Source: Paenibacillus catalpae (GTDB lineage Bacteria; Bacillota; Bacilli; Paenibacillales; Paenibacillaceae). Taken from it: DNA of 64,000 nucleotides. The stretch spans positions 620,001 to 684,000 of the forward strand of contig NZ_FOMT01000001.1 of the NCBI RefSeq assembly GCF_900112695.1. Direction: 5' to 3'. Made by a program: the position numbers and the translations under genes. Shown here piece by piece: positions 53,402 through 61,394 of this stretch. Every line of letters starts with the position of its first letter. Positions within the stretch are counted from its first letter, which is position 1. The notes beneath the pieces were generated by a model, which was not told the DNA's origin, did no database searches, and worked only from the letters and a program-made list of their open reading frames with translations.

Positions 53402-54046
53402 ATGGCAATTATCGCACCATCTATCCTGTCGGCGGATTTCGCACGGCTTGGAGACGAGATCAAAGCAGCAGAACAGGCCGGAGCGGATTGGATTCATGTA
53501 GATGTTATGGACGGTCATTTCGTACCAAACCTGACGTTTGGCCCTCCGGTTATTGCGGCTGTACGTTCAGCTACAAAACTTCCATTTGACGTCCATTTGA
53601 TGATTGAGCGTCCTGAGCTTTCCATTCCAAGCTATGCAGCTGCCGGAGCGGACCGGATTACCGTACATGCAGAGGCTACGGTGCACCTGCACCGTACCAT
53701 TCAGCAAATCAAGGATCTGGGTTTGCCTGCGGGCGTTGCACTGAATCCGGCTACGCCGCTGTCCGTGCTGGAGCATATTCTGGGGGATATCGATCTGATT
53801 CTCATTATGACGGTTAACCCGGGCTTTGGCGGACAAGCATTTATCGAGGAGTCGCTGAATAAGCTTCGTCAGCTGCGCAAGATGCTTAATGACCGCGGCC
53901 TCAGCCACGTTCATGTGCAGGTGGACGGCGGTATTAACAGTGTTACTGCGAAGCAGGTGGTAGAAGCCGGCGCGAATGTGCTTGTAGCAGGCAATGCCGT
54001 ATTCGGGGAAAGGGACCGCGCGGCTGCAATTGCTGCGCTTCGGTAA
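53402..54046 (+). CDS. rpe: Ribulose-phosphate 3-epimerase
   Basis: Interconverts ribulose-5-phosphate and xylulose-5-phosphate. The start at 53402 ([19 protein letters not shown]) follows GGAGG by 11 nt. The 214-aa TIM barrel has [12 protein letters not shown] with the metal-binding His and Asp, [21 protein letters not shown] and QVDGGIN. All catalytic positions are in place. It lies 5 bp after rsgA. Confidence 0.97.
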   Translation: MAIIAPSILSADFARLGDEIKAAEQAGADWIHVDVMDGHFVPNLTFGPPVIAAVRSATKLPFDVHLMIERPELSIPSYAAAGADRITVHAEATVHLHRTIQQIKDLGLPAGVALNPATPLSVLEHILGDIDLILIMTVNPGFGGQAFIEESLNKLRQLRKMLNDRGLSHVHVQVDGGINSVTAKQVVEAGANVLVAGNAVFGERDRAAAIAALR

Positions 54047-54050
54047 AGCA

Positions 54051-54341
54051 ATGGAGGAAGATTTCGATTTAGAGGAAAGCATTTGGAAGAAGATTTGGTG
54101 GATCGCTTTCTACGCGATAACAGCAGGCATTCTGCTCGGTCTTTTTACGACGATCACCTCGCCTATCAAGTACGTTTGCTCTCTTGTTGCCTTGTATGTC
54201 GCCATAAAATGCTTCAAGCGTTTCTCCACCTGGGGGCCGCGTATTTCCTTTATCGTATCTGCCATAATTGTTTATTTCGCTACGGCACTCGTAATCGCGA
54301 TCGTCATTTATTTGCGTGACAATCCGATGCCTGCAGGCTAA
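54051..54341 (+). CDS. Small membrane protein of unknown function
   Basis: A 96-aa protein starting MEEDFDLEESIWKKIWW, with three predicted membrane segments (~14-34, ~42-58, ~65-88) and an acidic N-terminus. The ATG lies five bases after the rpe stop; there is no clear Shine-Dalgarno, so translation may be coupled to rpe. An in-frame ATG at 53994 would overlap rpe. I do not recognise a family. B. subtilis has thiN near this place; nothing here resembles ThiN. Confidence 0.7.
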   Translation: MEEDFDLEESIWKKIWWIAFYAITAGILLGLFTTITSPIKYVCSLVALYVAIKCFKRFSTWGPRISFIVSAIIVYFATALVIAIVIYLRDNPMPAG

Positions 54342-54390
54342 TAGAATACTAGCTGGCGCTTTGGAATAGGACAGCTTAGCATCGCATAGG

Positions 54391-54430
54391 ATGGTTACAT
54401 GAACGAAGGTTCGTGTAGCCATTTTTTTGT
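54391..54430 (+). terminator. Terminator after the rpe operon
   Basis: ATGGTTACATGAAC/GTTCGTGTAGCCAT stem followed by TTTTTTT. Confidence 0.88.
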
Positions 54431-54487
54431 GTGTTTAATAATTGGTACACTTCCAATTTCGATGAGCGTGTCTGAGGAGGGATGGGC

Positions 54488-54568
54488 ATGAAATTTTACA
54501 CGATCAAACTGCCGAAATTTCTGGGCGGATTCGTAAAAGCAATATTGAATACCTTCCAAAAAAACTAG
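54488..54568 (+). CDS. spoVM: Stage V sporulation protein M (26 aa)
   Basis: A 26-residue amphipathic helix that marks the curved forespore membrane and recruits the SpoIVA coat scaffold. The product begins MKFYTIKLPKFLGGFVKAI and ends NTFQKN; B. subtilis SpoVM is also 26 aa and starts MKFYTIKLPKFLGG. GAGGAGGG lies 8 nt upstream of the ATG. Too short for most gene finders. Its place between rpe and rpmB matches B. subtilis. It is strong evidence for an endospore former. Confidence 0.97.
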   Translation: MKFYTIKLPKFLGGFVKAILNTFQKN

Positions 54569-54640
54569 GTCCGATGCACGGCTTAACGAATGATCGTGGG
54601 CAAGGCGGAACCGTCCCGCCATTCAATGGCGGCGGGAGGC

Positions 54641-55096
54641 GTTCCGATCCGGAGAATTCTAAGCGAAATTATAAGAGAAGAGCTTATAAATCTTAGAATT
54701 CAAGGCAGAACGGTTGTGCTGTCCATAGGTAGCAGAACGCGTTCCGATCCGGAGAATTCTAAGCCAAATTATAAGAGAAGAGCTTATAAATCTTAGAATT
54801 CAAGGCAGAACGGTTGTGCTGTCCATAGGTAGCAGAACGCGTTCCGATCCGGAGAATTCTAAGCCAAATTATAAGAGAAGAGCTTATAAATCTTAGAATT
54901 CAAGGTGAAACGGCTTGGCGTTCCTTTGGCAGCTTGGCGCATTCCGATCAGAAGAATTCCAAGCCACTTTATAAGAGAAAGCTTATAAAGTCTTGTAATT
55001 CAAGGTGAAACGGCTTAGCGGTCCTTGGCGGTTCAGTCTGGAGCGAATTCTAAGCTATTTTATAAGATATAAGCTTATAAATTCCTTAGAATTAAA
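54641..55096. repeat. Five tandem ~100-bp repeats, each with a nested hairpin
   Basis: Units start at 54641, 54741, 54841, 54941 and 55031. The first two differ by one base; the third diverges in its last ~35 bp; the fourth is 90 bp and more diverged; the fifth is partial. Each has an outer stem GAATTCTAAG/CTTAGAATTC and an inner stem TTATAAG/CTTATAA. Unit 4 changes one outer pair from T-A to C-G and extends the inner stem to 10 bp, so pairing is kept while the sequence drifts. Confidence 0.92.
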
Positions 55097-55131
55097 GAAA
55101 AAAAAAAGCACCTGAGCTCAGGTGCTTTTTG
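55097..55131. terminator. Perfect palindromic terminator
   Basis: AGCACCTGAGCTCAGGTGCT flanked by A10 and T5. It can serve rpmB on the minus strand and anything crossing from spoVM. Confidence 0.85.
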
Positions 55132-55252
55132 TCTAAATATAAGAAAGTATAAACAAGTATACGACGCTTATATTTCATAGCGAAACGTTCGCTGCGCCGC
55201 CAAGGTGACGGCGTCAGCCGTTTGCGCTAGACCGCTTGGTTGGAATCCGGAA

Positions 55253-55441
55253 TTAAACGCGAGTTACTTTGCCGGATTTCAGTGCACGTGTGCTGACATA
55301 AACGCGTTTCGGTTTGCCGTCTACCAAGATGCGAACCTTTTGCACGTTTACACCCCAAGAACGACGGTTTTTGTTGTTTGCGTGGGATACATGGTTGCCT
55401 GTACCAGGCGATTTACCAGTAATAAAACATTTGCGGGACAT
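55253..55441 (-). CDS. rpmB: 50S ribosomal protein L28
   Basis: A 62-aa ribosomal protein starting [20 protein letters not shown] and ending in [15 protein letters not shown]. The single N-terminal Cys without a second CxxC pair indicates the zinc-independent form. AAGGAGG lies before the ATG. Own promoter and a ~140-nt leader. Confidence 0.97.
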   Translation of the reverse strand: MSRKCFITGKSPGTGNHVSHANNKNRRSWGVNVQKVRILVDGKPKRVYVSTRALKSGKVTRV

Positions 55442-55738
55442 GAGTACACCTCCTTAAGTTTGTGCTGCAAGGGAGCAAAACTTCCTCGCAACATGCGCTT
55501 AGAGTTTGCTTTGAGCCATTAGCTGCATTGTTAGCACAAGCTGTAATTAAATTACATGGTCAAGCCTGCACAAAAACATACTTGATTATCGTATCACAAT
55601 TGTCGTGTATCAGCAACTCAAAAGTATACGAAATGATGGATTTCGTCACGGTTTTTGCTAAGTACCCTTCTATAATGAAGCCGTTTATAGTACAATAATC
55701 CTTAGTCCATATTAATTACGGTAAAGGAGTGTATTCCC
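55442..55738. other. Divergent promoter region between rpmB and yloU
   Basis: The rpmB leader contains CGCA-TGT-TGCG and then AAGTTTTGCT/AGCA-AAACTT directly before AAGGAGG, a two-hairpin layout like that at 16933. On the plus strand a perfect TATAAT at 55671-55676 is a likely -10 box for yloU; no good -35 box is placed. Confidence 0.5.
55588..55616 (-). promoter_or_regulatory. rpmB promoter
   Basis: On the minus strand: TTGCTG (55611-55616), 17 nt, TACGAT (55588-55593). Confidence 0.5.
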
Positions 55739-56098
55739 ATACCACTGCAGATTAAGAACGAGCTTGGACAGATAATTGTGAATGATGACTGCATTGCAGT
55801 GATTGCAGGCTCTGCAGCCATGGATTGTTATGGGCTTGTCGGGATGGCTTCCCGCAAACAGCTGAAGGATGGCATCGCCGAGCTGCTCGGCAGAGAGAAC
55901 ATGTCGAAGGGCGTCGAGGTACGCCGTGAGAATGAACAGCTTCATATTGAACTGCATATTATCGTAAGCTACGGCACGAAGATTTCCGAAGTAGCGCATA
56001 ATATTCAGACCAAAGTTAAATACGTCCTAAATGATGTAATAGGTCTTCAAGTGGATCAAGTCCATATATTTGTTCAAGACGTAAGGGTATCTACGTAG
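55739..56098 (+). CDS. yloU: Asp23/Gls24 family protein YloU, apparently with an ATA start
   Basis: A 119-aa member of the Asp23 family. The first canonical start in frame is GTG at 55778 (106 aa), but that would cut off the conserved N-terminal strand. The frame is open back to ATA at 55739, giving (I)PLQIKNELGQIIVNDDCIAV. This ATA is 9 nt after AAAGGAG, and the resulting length and register match B. subtilis YloU (120 aa, recalled). VIAGSAAMDCYGLVGMAS and LHIIVSYGTKISEVAHNIQ are the YloU hallmarks. fakA follows 51 bp later, as yloV does in B. subtilis. Confidence 0.85.
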   Translation: MPLQIKNELGQIIVNDDCIAVIAGSAAMDCYGLVGMASRKQLKDGIAELLGRENMSKGVEVRRENEQLHIELHIIVSYGTKISEVAHNIQTKVKYVLNDVIGLQVDQVHIFVQDVRVST

Positions 56099-56101
56099 TC
56101 A

Positions 56102-56144
56102 ATGCTTACGAAGTTAGAATTGCTTTTGCAATTCTTTTAGGAAG
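56102..56144 (+). promoter_or_regulatory. Two-hairpin leader element abutting the ribosome binding site (copy 3)
   Basis: ATGCTTACGAAGTT (56102-56115), then AGAATTGC-TTTT-GCAATTCT (56116-56135), then TTTAGGAAGG. Compared with 16933-16974 the stem has TT to AA on one side and AA to TT on the other, two compensatory pair changes. Confidence 0.6.
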
Positions 56145-56155
56145 GGGAATTGTCG

Positions 56156-57970
56156 TTGAGTAAGCGCTCCATTAACGGATCTGATTTTACCGCCATGGCA
56201 CTGCTCGGTGCGGAATATTTAGAAAGAAATGTAGACCGGGTAAATGCATTAAATGTGTTTCCGGTGCCAGACGGAGATACGGGTACGAACATGAATCTAA
56301 CGATTGTCTCGGGGGTTCGTGAACTGCGGAACAAGCCGTCCGCCCATCTTGGTAAGGCTGCAGAAGCATTGTCCAAAGGACTCCTGATGGGAGCCAGGGG
56401 CAATTCAGGGGTTATTTTGTCCCAGTTGTTCCGGGGCTTCGCCAGATCGCTGGCTAACCTGGAAGAGGCCGGTACGCTTCAGATTGCCGCTGCATTCCAA
56501 AATGGCGTGGACATGGCATATAAAGCGGTCGTGAAACCGGTAGAAGGAACCATTCTTACGGTAGCAAGAGAGGCGGCCAAGCATGCCGTTCAGTATGCCC
56601 GCAGGACGAGTGATGTCGTTGAACTTATGCAAGAGATTCATGCGAAGGCGAATGAAGCGCTCCAGCGCACGCCTGACCTGCTGCCGGTACTGAAGCAGGT
56701 TGGCGTCGTCGATTCCGGCGGACAAGGTCTCGTGTACATCTACGAGGGCTTTGTTCAATATTTAACACATAGCGGTACGATTCAAGAGAAGGTATTTGCT
56801 TTCCCGTCTGAAGCGGCAGCACCGGAAGAAGTGGCTGCAGCACAGCCAGTCGCTGCAATCCGTCCATCGGCGGTTGGAAAGCCGTCTGTGCCGACTTCTG
56901 CCCAATCGAAATTGGCGACGGAGGACATCGAGTTCCTGTACGATATGGAATTCTTTATTAATCGCAAAATCAGCGGGAAACCTGCAACGTTTTTTAATGA
57001 ATACGCTTTCAAGAAGGCGCTTGAAAAAGACGGAGATTCGATTCTCGTTATTGCCGATGATGACATTATCAAGGTGCATGTCCACTCGCGCAAGCCTGGC
57101 GATGTATTAAATCTCGCTATGGCCTACGGCGAGCTCACGGGCTTCCACATTCTGAACATGCGTGAACAGCACCGCGATCTGCTGGAGCATGAAGCAGCGG
57201 CTGAGCCTTTCGCTCCGGTGCCTGAGTATGCGCTTACCGGCGATATCTCGTCGACAGAACTGCTTGCGGGACCTGCTGCCCAGGTCGTAGCACCGGAAGA
57301 GCTGCATGAGCTAGCGCCGTTTGGTATTGTGGCGGTTGCACTCGGCGAGGGCATCGCGAACATTTTCCTCAGCAACGAGGTGGATATCGTATTGTCGGGC
57401 GGCCAGACGATGAATCCGAGTACAGAGGATTTCGTTAATGCGATTGAATCTTTGCCGGCGGAGCATATCTACCTGCTGCCAAACAACAGCAATATCATTC
57501 TTGCGGCTGAACAGGCTGCAGAGCTTAGCGGACGTCAGGTAACGGTTATTCCGACGAAGACGATTCCGCAGGGGCTGGCGGCGATTCTTGCCTTCAAGGA
57601 AGAGGAATCGGCCGAGCGTAACGCCGCATGGATGAAGAGTGCAGCAGTGCAGGTCGTGTCTGGCCAGGTGACGCAGGCGGTACGGAATACGTCCATCGAC
57701 GGCGTTGATATCCAGGAAGGCGATTATATGGGGATTAAAGAGAAGACGATTGTCTCCTCCAAACCTAGTCTTCTAGAGGCTTGTCAGCTGCTGATGGCGG
57801 CTATGGTGGAGGAAGGCGGCGAGCTGTTGACCGTGTTGACGGGCGAGGATGCGAAGGAATCCGATACAGCCGCTCTGTGTGAATGGATTGAGGAAGCATA
57901 CCCGGACGTTGAGCTTGAGGTTCATGCCGGCGGCCAGCCTTTATATCCTTATTTATTCGCTTTGGAATAG
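56156..57970 (+). CDS. fakA: Fatty acid kinase FakA (DhaL/DAK domain, YloV)
   Basis: ATP-dependent kinase that phosphorylates fatty acids held by a FakB/DegV protein, for phospholipid synthesis. The ~604-aa protein has the N-terminal DhaL domain (~1-200) with VFPVPDGDTGTNM (Mg-ATP Asp cluster) and RGNSGVILSQLFRG, a linker, a middle domain (~260-340) and a C-terminal EDD-like dimer domain (~370-604) with IVLSGGQTMNPST and LPNNSNI. TTG at 56156 has GGAAGG about 10 nt upstream and gives MSKRSINGSDF; TTG at 56150 is possible. degV follows after 25 bp, a direct FakA-FakB pairing. Confidence 0.92.
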   Translation: MSKRSINGSDFTAMALLGAEYLERNVDRVNALNVFPVPDGDTGTNMNLTIVSGVRELRNKPSAHLGKAAEALSKGLLMGARGNSGVILSQLFRGFARSLANLEEAGTLQIAAAFQNGVDMAYKAVVKPVEGTILTVAREAAKHAVQYARRTSDVVELMQEIHAKANEALQRTPDLLPVLKQVGVVDSGGQGLVYIYEGFVQYLTHSGTIQEKVFAFPSEAAAPEEVAAAQPVAAIRPSAVGKPSVPTSAQSKLATEDIEFLYDMEFFINRKISGKPATFFNEYAFKKALEKDGDSILVIADDDIIKVHVHSRKPGDVLNLAMAYGELTGFHILNMREQHRDLLEHEAAAEPFAPVPEYALTGDISSTELLAGPAAQVVAPEELHELAPFGIVAVALGEGIANIFLSNEVDIVLSGGQTMNPSTEDFVNAIESLPAEHIYLLPNNSNIILAAEQAAELSGRQVTVIPTKTIPQGLAAILAFKEEESAERNAAWMKSAAVQVVSGQVTQAVRNTSIDGVDIQEGDYMGIKEKTIVSSKPSLLEACQLLMAAMVEEGGELLTVLTGEDAKESDTAALCEWIEEAYPDVELEVHAGGQPLYPYLFALE

Positions 57971-57995
57971 CCATAATAAGCTTGGGAGGGGACGT

Positions 57996-58850
57996 ATGGG
58001 AAACATACGCATCGTAACCGACAGCGCATCAGACATTCCACTCGCGTTAAGGGAAGAGCTTGGCATTGAGATGGTTCCGCTGAAAATTCTGTTCGGAGAA
58101 GAGACATACTATGATGCCGTTACGATCAATACGCAGCAGTTCTTCGAGAAAGTAGCGGTGTCGCCACAAATGCCTACTTCGTCCCAGCCATCGCCGATGG
58201 AGTATCAAGAGGTGTATGAGCGCATTTTGCAGGAAGATCCCGGGGCATCGATTATATCCATTCATTTATCGGGTGCAGTGAGCGGGACCTATCAATCGGC
58301 TGTTATCGGCAGCTCTATGGTTGACGGCGATCCGGATATTACGGTACTGGATTCGAAGACGGCGTCTTACGCTTATGGCATGCGTGTTGTAACGGCTGCC
58401 AGAATGGCAAGAGAAGGGGCTTCGAAGGAAGCGATTATGACCGAAATCGGCCGAATGGAACGGGAAACGCAGCTGTATTTTCTCGTAGATACTCTTGAAT
58501 ATTTGCAAAGAGGAGGGCGGATCGGCAAAGCTTCTGCTCTTATCGGATCTATTCTTAATATTAAGCCGATCCTGTCGCTCGACAAAGAAGGCATGGTATA
58601 TGCCGTAGATAAAATGCGCGGTACAAAAAAAGCAATGGCACGGATTATGGATATGCTTGGCGATGCTTGCGGCCAGGATCCGGTTATTGTAACAATCGCT
58701 TGGAACACGAATAAGGAAGCCGCTTTGGAATTCCTTGAGCTGATCAAAAGCCGGTTCAATGTTCAAGAGGTTGAATACGCAACCGTTGGTGCTGTAATCG
58801 GAACCCATGTGGGTCCCGGCACGATGGCTGTGTTCGTGCGCAGAGTGTGA
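57996..58850 (+). CDS. DegV family fatty-acid-binding protein (FakB-type)
   Basis: Binds a fatty acid and presents it to FakA. The start at 57996 (MGNIRIVTDSASDIPLAL) has GGGAGGGG upstream. The 284-aa product shows the DegV hallmarks: TDSASDIP, MPTSSQPSPMEYQ (~60) and SIHLSGAVSGTYQSA (~90), plus VLDSKTASYAYG. Located directly after fakA and before recG. In B. subtilis the serine dehydratase genes occupy this place. Confidence 0.93.
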   Translation: MGNIRIVTDSASDIPLALREELGIEMVPLKILFGEETYYDAVTINTQQFFEKVAVSPQMPTSSQPSPMEYQEVYERILQEDPGASIISIHLSGAVSGTYQSAVIGSSMVDGDPDITVLDSKTASYAYGMRVVTAARMAREGASKEAIMTEIGRMERETQLYFLVDTLEYLQRGGRIGKASALIGSILNIKPILSLDKEGMVYAVDKMRGTKKAMARIMDMLGDACGQDPVIVTIAWNTNKEAALEFLELIKSRFNVQEVEYATVGAVIGTHVGPGTMAVFVRRV

Positions 58851-58861
58851 GGTAGAGGACA

Positions 58862-60916
58862 ATGACGCTGGAACAGTATTCTGTCCGGCAAATTAAAGGC
58901 GTGAGCGCTCCTAAGGAAGAAGAGCTTCACGCCTTTGGCGTTCAGACTGTCGCCGATTTGCTGGATTATTTTCCATTTCGATATGAAGATTATCGCATAC
59001 GCGAGATTGCCGAAATTAAGGATGGCGAGAAGGTAACGGTGCAGGGCGTGATTCGGGGCAACCCTGTGCTGCAGCGCTATGGCAAAAGCAAGTCACGCCT
59101 GACCTGTAAGGTTGAGGTTGATCATATGCTCGTGACGGCCGTGTGGTTCAACCGTCATTTTCTGCAAAATCAGCTAACACCGGGCAGGGAGATTGTGCTT
59201 ACGGGTAAATGGGAGCAGCAGCGCCTGCAGATGACGGTGTCGGAATCTGAATTTGCGGACAAGTCGACGGGGATGATGAAGTCTGGGACTTTGCAGCCAG
59301 TCTATTCGGTAGGCGGTGGAATTACGCAAGCCTGGATGCGGAAGACGATCAAGCAGGCGCTTCTCCAGTACGGCACGATGATTGAAGAAGTGCTGCCTCA
59401 TGAACTTGTCGAGCGCCACCGGCTTATGCCAAGACGTGATGCGGTGCAGCGTATTCATGACCCGGGAGAGGTAAAGGAAGGGCTGGAGGCCCGCCGCCGG
59501 ATGGTGTATGAGGAGCTGTTCCTGTTTCAGTTGAAGCTGCAGGCTTACCGCTCCCTCACGCGTAAACGCGGTGACGGTATCGTTCATCAGGTAAACGGGG
59601 AGACGATCCGGAACTTTGCGGCTACGCTGCCATTTGAGCTGACGGACGGCCAGAAGAAGGTTGTAAACGAGATTATGTCCGATATGCGGCAGCCGGCGGC
59701 AATGAACCGTTTGCTTCAAGGTGACGTGGGATCGGGGAAAACGGTAGTTGCGGCTATCGCGCTGTACTGTACGATTAAGGCCGGCCATCAAGGAGCACTT
59801 ATGGTGCCGACCGAAATATTGGCAGAACAGCATCTGCGATCGCTGCAGAAGCTGTTTGCAGGCTCTGGCATTGAGGTAGGCCTCTTGACCGGCAGCCTGA
59901 CGGAGAAGAAACGCCGCGACGTACTCGCCGGACTGCAGATGGGCATGATCGATATTATTGTCGGTACGCATGCGCTTATTCAGGACGATGTTTTTTTCCG
60001 CAGCCTGGGTCTGGTTGTAACGGATGAGCAGCACCGGTTCGGTGTGAATCAGCGGAGCATTCTGCGCCGCAAAGGGATGAATCCCGATGTACTGACGATG
60101 ACGGCAACACCAATTCCGAGAACGCTCGCCATTACCGCCTTCGGAGATATGGATGTGTCCACGATCCGGGAGCGTCCGCATGGCCGGAAGCCGATCAAGA
60201 CGTATTGGGTGAAGCACAGCATGATGGACCGCGTTCTTGGCTTTATCCGGCGCGAGGTCGGTGAGGGTCGCCAGGCGTATGTCATCTGCCCGCTGATCGA
60301 GGAATCGGACAAGCTGGATGTGCAAAACGCGATTGATCTGTATGTGCAGATGCAGCAGGCTTTTCCCGATCTGAAGGTTGGTCTCTTGCACGGCAGACTG
60401 TCGGCTTCGGAAAAAGATGAGGTCATGAGCGCGTTTGGTGCTAACGAGACCCATCTGCTGGTGGCAACGACAGTTGTTGAGGTCGGGGTTGACGTACCGA
60501 ATGCCACGCTTATGATCATTATGGACGCGGAGCGGTTCGGGCTGTCGCAGCTGCATCAGCTTCGCGGTCGTGTCGGGCGTGGGGCGCATCAGTCGTTTTG
60601 CGTGCTGGTGGCGGATCCGAAGTCGGAGAACGGCCGTGAGCGGATGAAGGTTATGACGGAGACCGATGACGGATTCGAGGTGTCACGGCGGGATCTGGAG
60701 CTGAGGGGACCGGGGGATTTCTTCGGAACGAAGCAAAGCGGCTTGCCGGAGTTCAAGATCGCCGATATGGCGGCGGATTATGAAATGCTGGAGCTGGCCC
60801 GCGATGATGCGGCGGAGCTTGCCGGACGGGATGATTTCTGGACGAACCCGACGTTTGAACGGGCGCGTGTTCTGCTGCTGAAGGATCAAATTTTTCAAGG
60901 GGAACAGCTCGACTAA
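58862..60916 (+). CDS. recG: ATP-dependent DNA helicase RecG
   Basis: Branch-migration and fork-regression helicase. The 684-aa protein has an N-terminal wedge/OB domain (~60-150), Walker A GDVGSGKTVVA (~287), DEQH box VTDEQHRFG (~390), TATPIPRTLA (~418), and the C-terminal LRGRVGRG motif VI (~565) and FFGTKQSGLPEF. ATG 11 bp after degV. The order fakA-degV-recG resembles the ylo cluster's yloV...recG. Confidence 0.97.
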   Translation: MTLEQYSVRQIKGVSAPKEEELHAFGVQTVADLLDYFPFRYEDYRIREIAEIKDGEKVTVQGVIRGNPVLQRYGKSKSRLTCKVEVDHMLVTAVWFNRHFLQNQLTPGREIVLTGKWEQQRLQMTVSESEFADKSTGMMKSGTLQPVYSVGGGITQAWMRKTIKQALLQYGTMIEEVLPHELVERHRLMPRRDAVQRIHDPGEVKEGLEARRRMVYEELFLFQLKLQAYRSLTRKRGDGIVHQVNGETIRNFAATLPFELTDGQKKVVNEIMSDMRQPAAMNRLLQGDVGSGKTVVAAIALYCTIKAGHQGALMVPTEILAEQHLRSLQKLFAGSGIEVGLLTGSLTEKKRRDVLAGLQMGMIDIIVGTHALIQDDVFFRSLGLVVTDEQHRFGVNQRSILRRKGMNPDVLTMTATPIPRTLAITAFGDMDVSTIRERPHGRKPIKTYWVKHSMMDRVLGFIRREVGEGRQAYVICPLIEESDKLDVQNAIDLYVQMQQAFPDLKVGLLHGRLSASEKDEVMSAFGANETHLLVATTVVEVGVDVPNATLMIIMDAERFGLSQLHQLRGRVGRGAHQSFCVLVADPKSENGRERMKVMTETDDGFEVSRRDLELRGPGDFFGTKQSGLPEFKIADMAADYEMLELARDDAAELAGRDDFWTNPTFERARVLLLKDQIFQGEQLD

Positions 60917-60990
60917 GCAACATCTTCCATCTAACGGCATATAGTTAAACGATCGAATTATCGGAATGCCGGATGGAGGTGTCGAGGCGA

Positions 60991-61278
60991 GTGAGTTACC
61001 AAAAGTACGGCATTCGGCCGCAATTGGTCGAACGCGTCAAATTCAAATTAAAAAATCCGGCCGTCAAGGACCGGATGCGGCTGCTGCTGGGCAACGTGAC
61101 GAAGTATGATCTGCAGGACCGGGTAAAGGTGAGGAAGCTCGTGAAATCGGCGGGCTCTATTTTACAGGAACCGCTGACGGATATTCAGGAAGAACAGATT
61201 ATTGATTTTATTCTCGGGCAAAAAATAGATCCAAACAACACCTTCCATTTGCTGAAGCTATGGGGGATGTTCCGCTGA
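60991..61278 (+). CDS. Probable stage VI sporulation protein F (SpoVIF-like)
   Basis: A ~95-aa basic protein. The GTG at 60991 (then SYQKYGIRPQLVERVK) has GGAGGTG about 9-11 nt upstream; an ATG at 60973 is the alternative. The C-terminal half, VRKLVKSAGSILQEPLTD, IQEEQIIDFILGQKIDPNN, LLKLWGMF, fits the SpoVIF pattern as I recall it. In B. subtilis SpoVIF supports spore coat assembly. It is followed by a short terminator. Confidence 0.68.
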   Translation: MSYQKYGIRPQLVERVKFKLKNPAVKDRMRLLLGNVTKYDLQDRVKVRKLVKSAGSILQEPLTDIQEEQIIDFILGQKIDPNNTFHLLKLWGMFR

Positions 61279-61303
61279 CCGCCTGCGGTCGGCTTTTTTT
61301 TAT
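61272..61303 (+). terminator. Short terminator after the SpoVIF-like gene
   Basis: GACCGC/GCGGTC with a two-base loop as read, followed by GGCTTTTTTTT. Confidence 0.6.
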
Positions 61304-61394
61304 TTGCCGGTATAGACTTTTTTAGCCGCTCACGTTACGGGGAGGAAAGGCCGTAATATGCTGTATGAATTCCAACTTTAGCTTTCCTCCTCTG

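Larger units (their letters stand above)
54569..55252. other. Intergenic region between spoVM and rpmB, mostly tandem repeats
   Basis: No gene is seen. After a CCCGCC/GGCGG-GGG hairpin at 54615-54637 come five repeat units (54641-55096), then a terminator, then ~120 bp of rpmB 3' region. Confidence 0.8.

Noticed and set aside
54641..55096. Tandem repeats as a CRISPR array
   Set aside because: Units are ~100 bp and contiguous with no unique spacers, and no cas genes are nearby.
59174..60589. 471-codon open frame antisense to recG
   Set aside because: It is the shadow of a strongly conserved helicase gene, has no ribosome binding site and matches no family.
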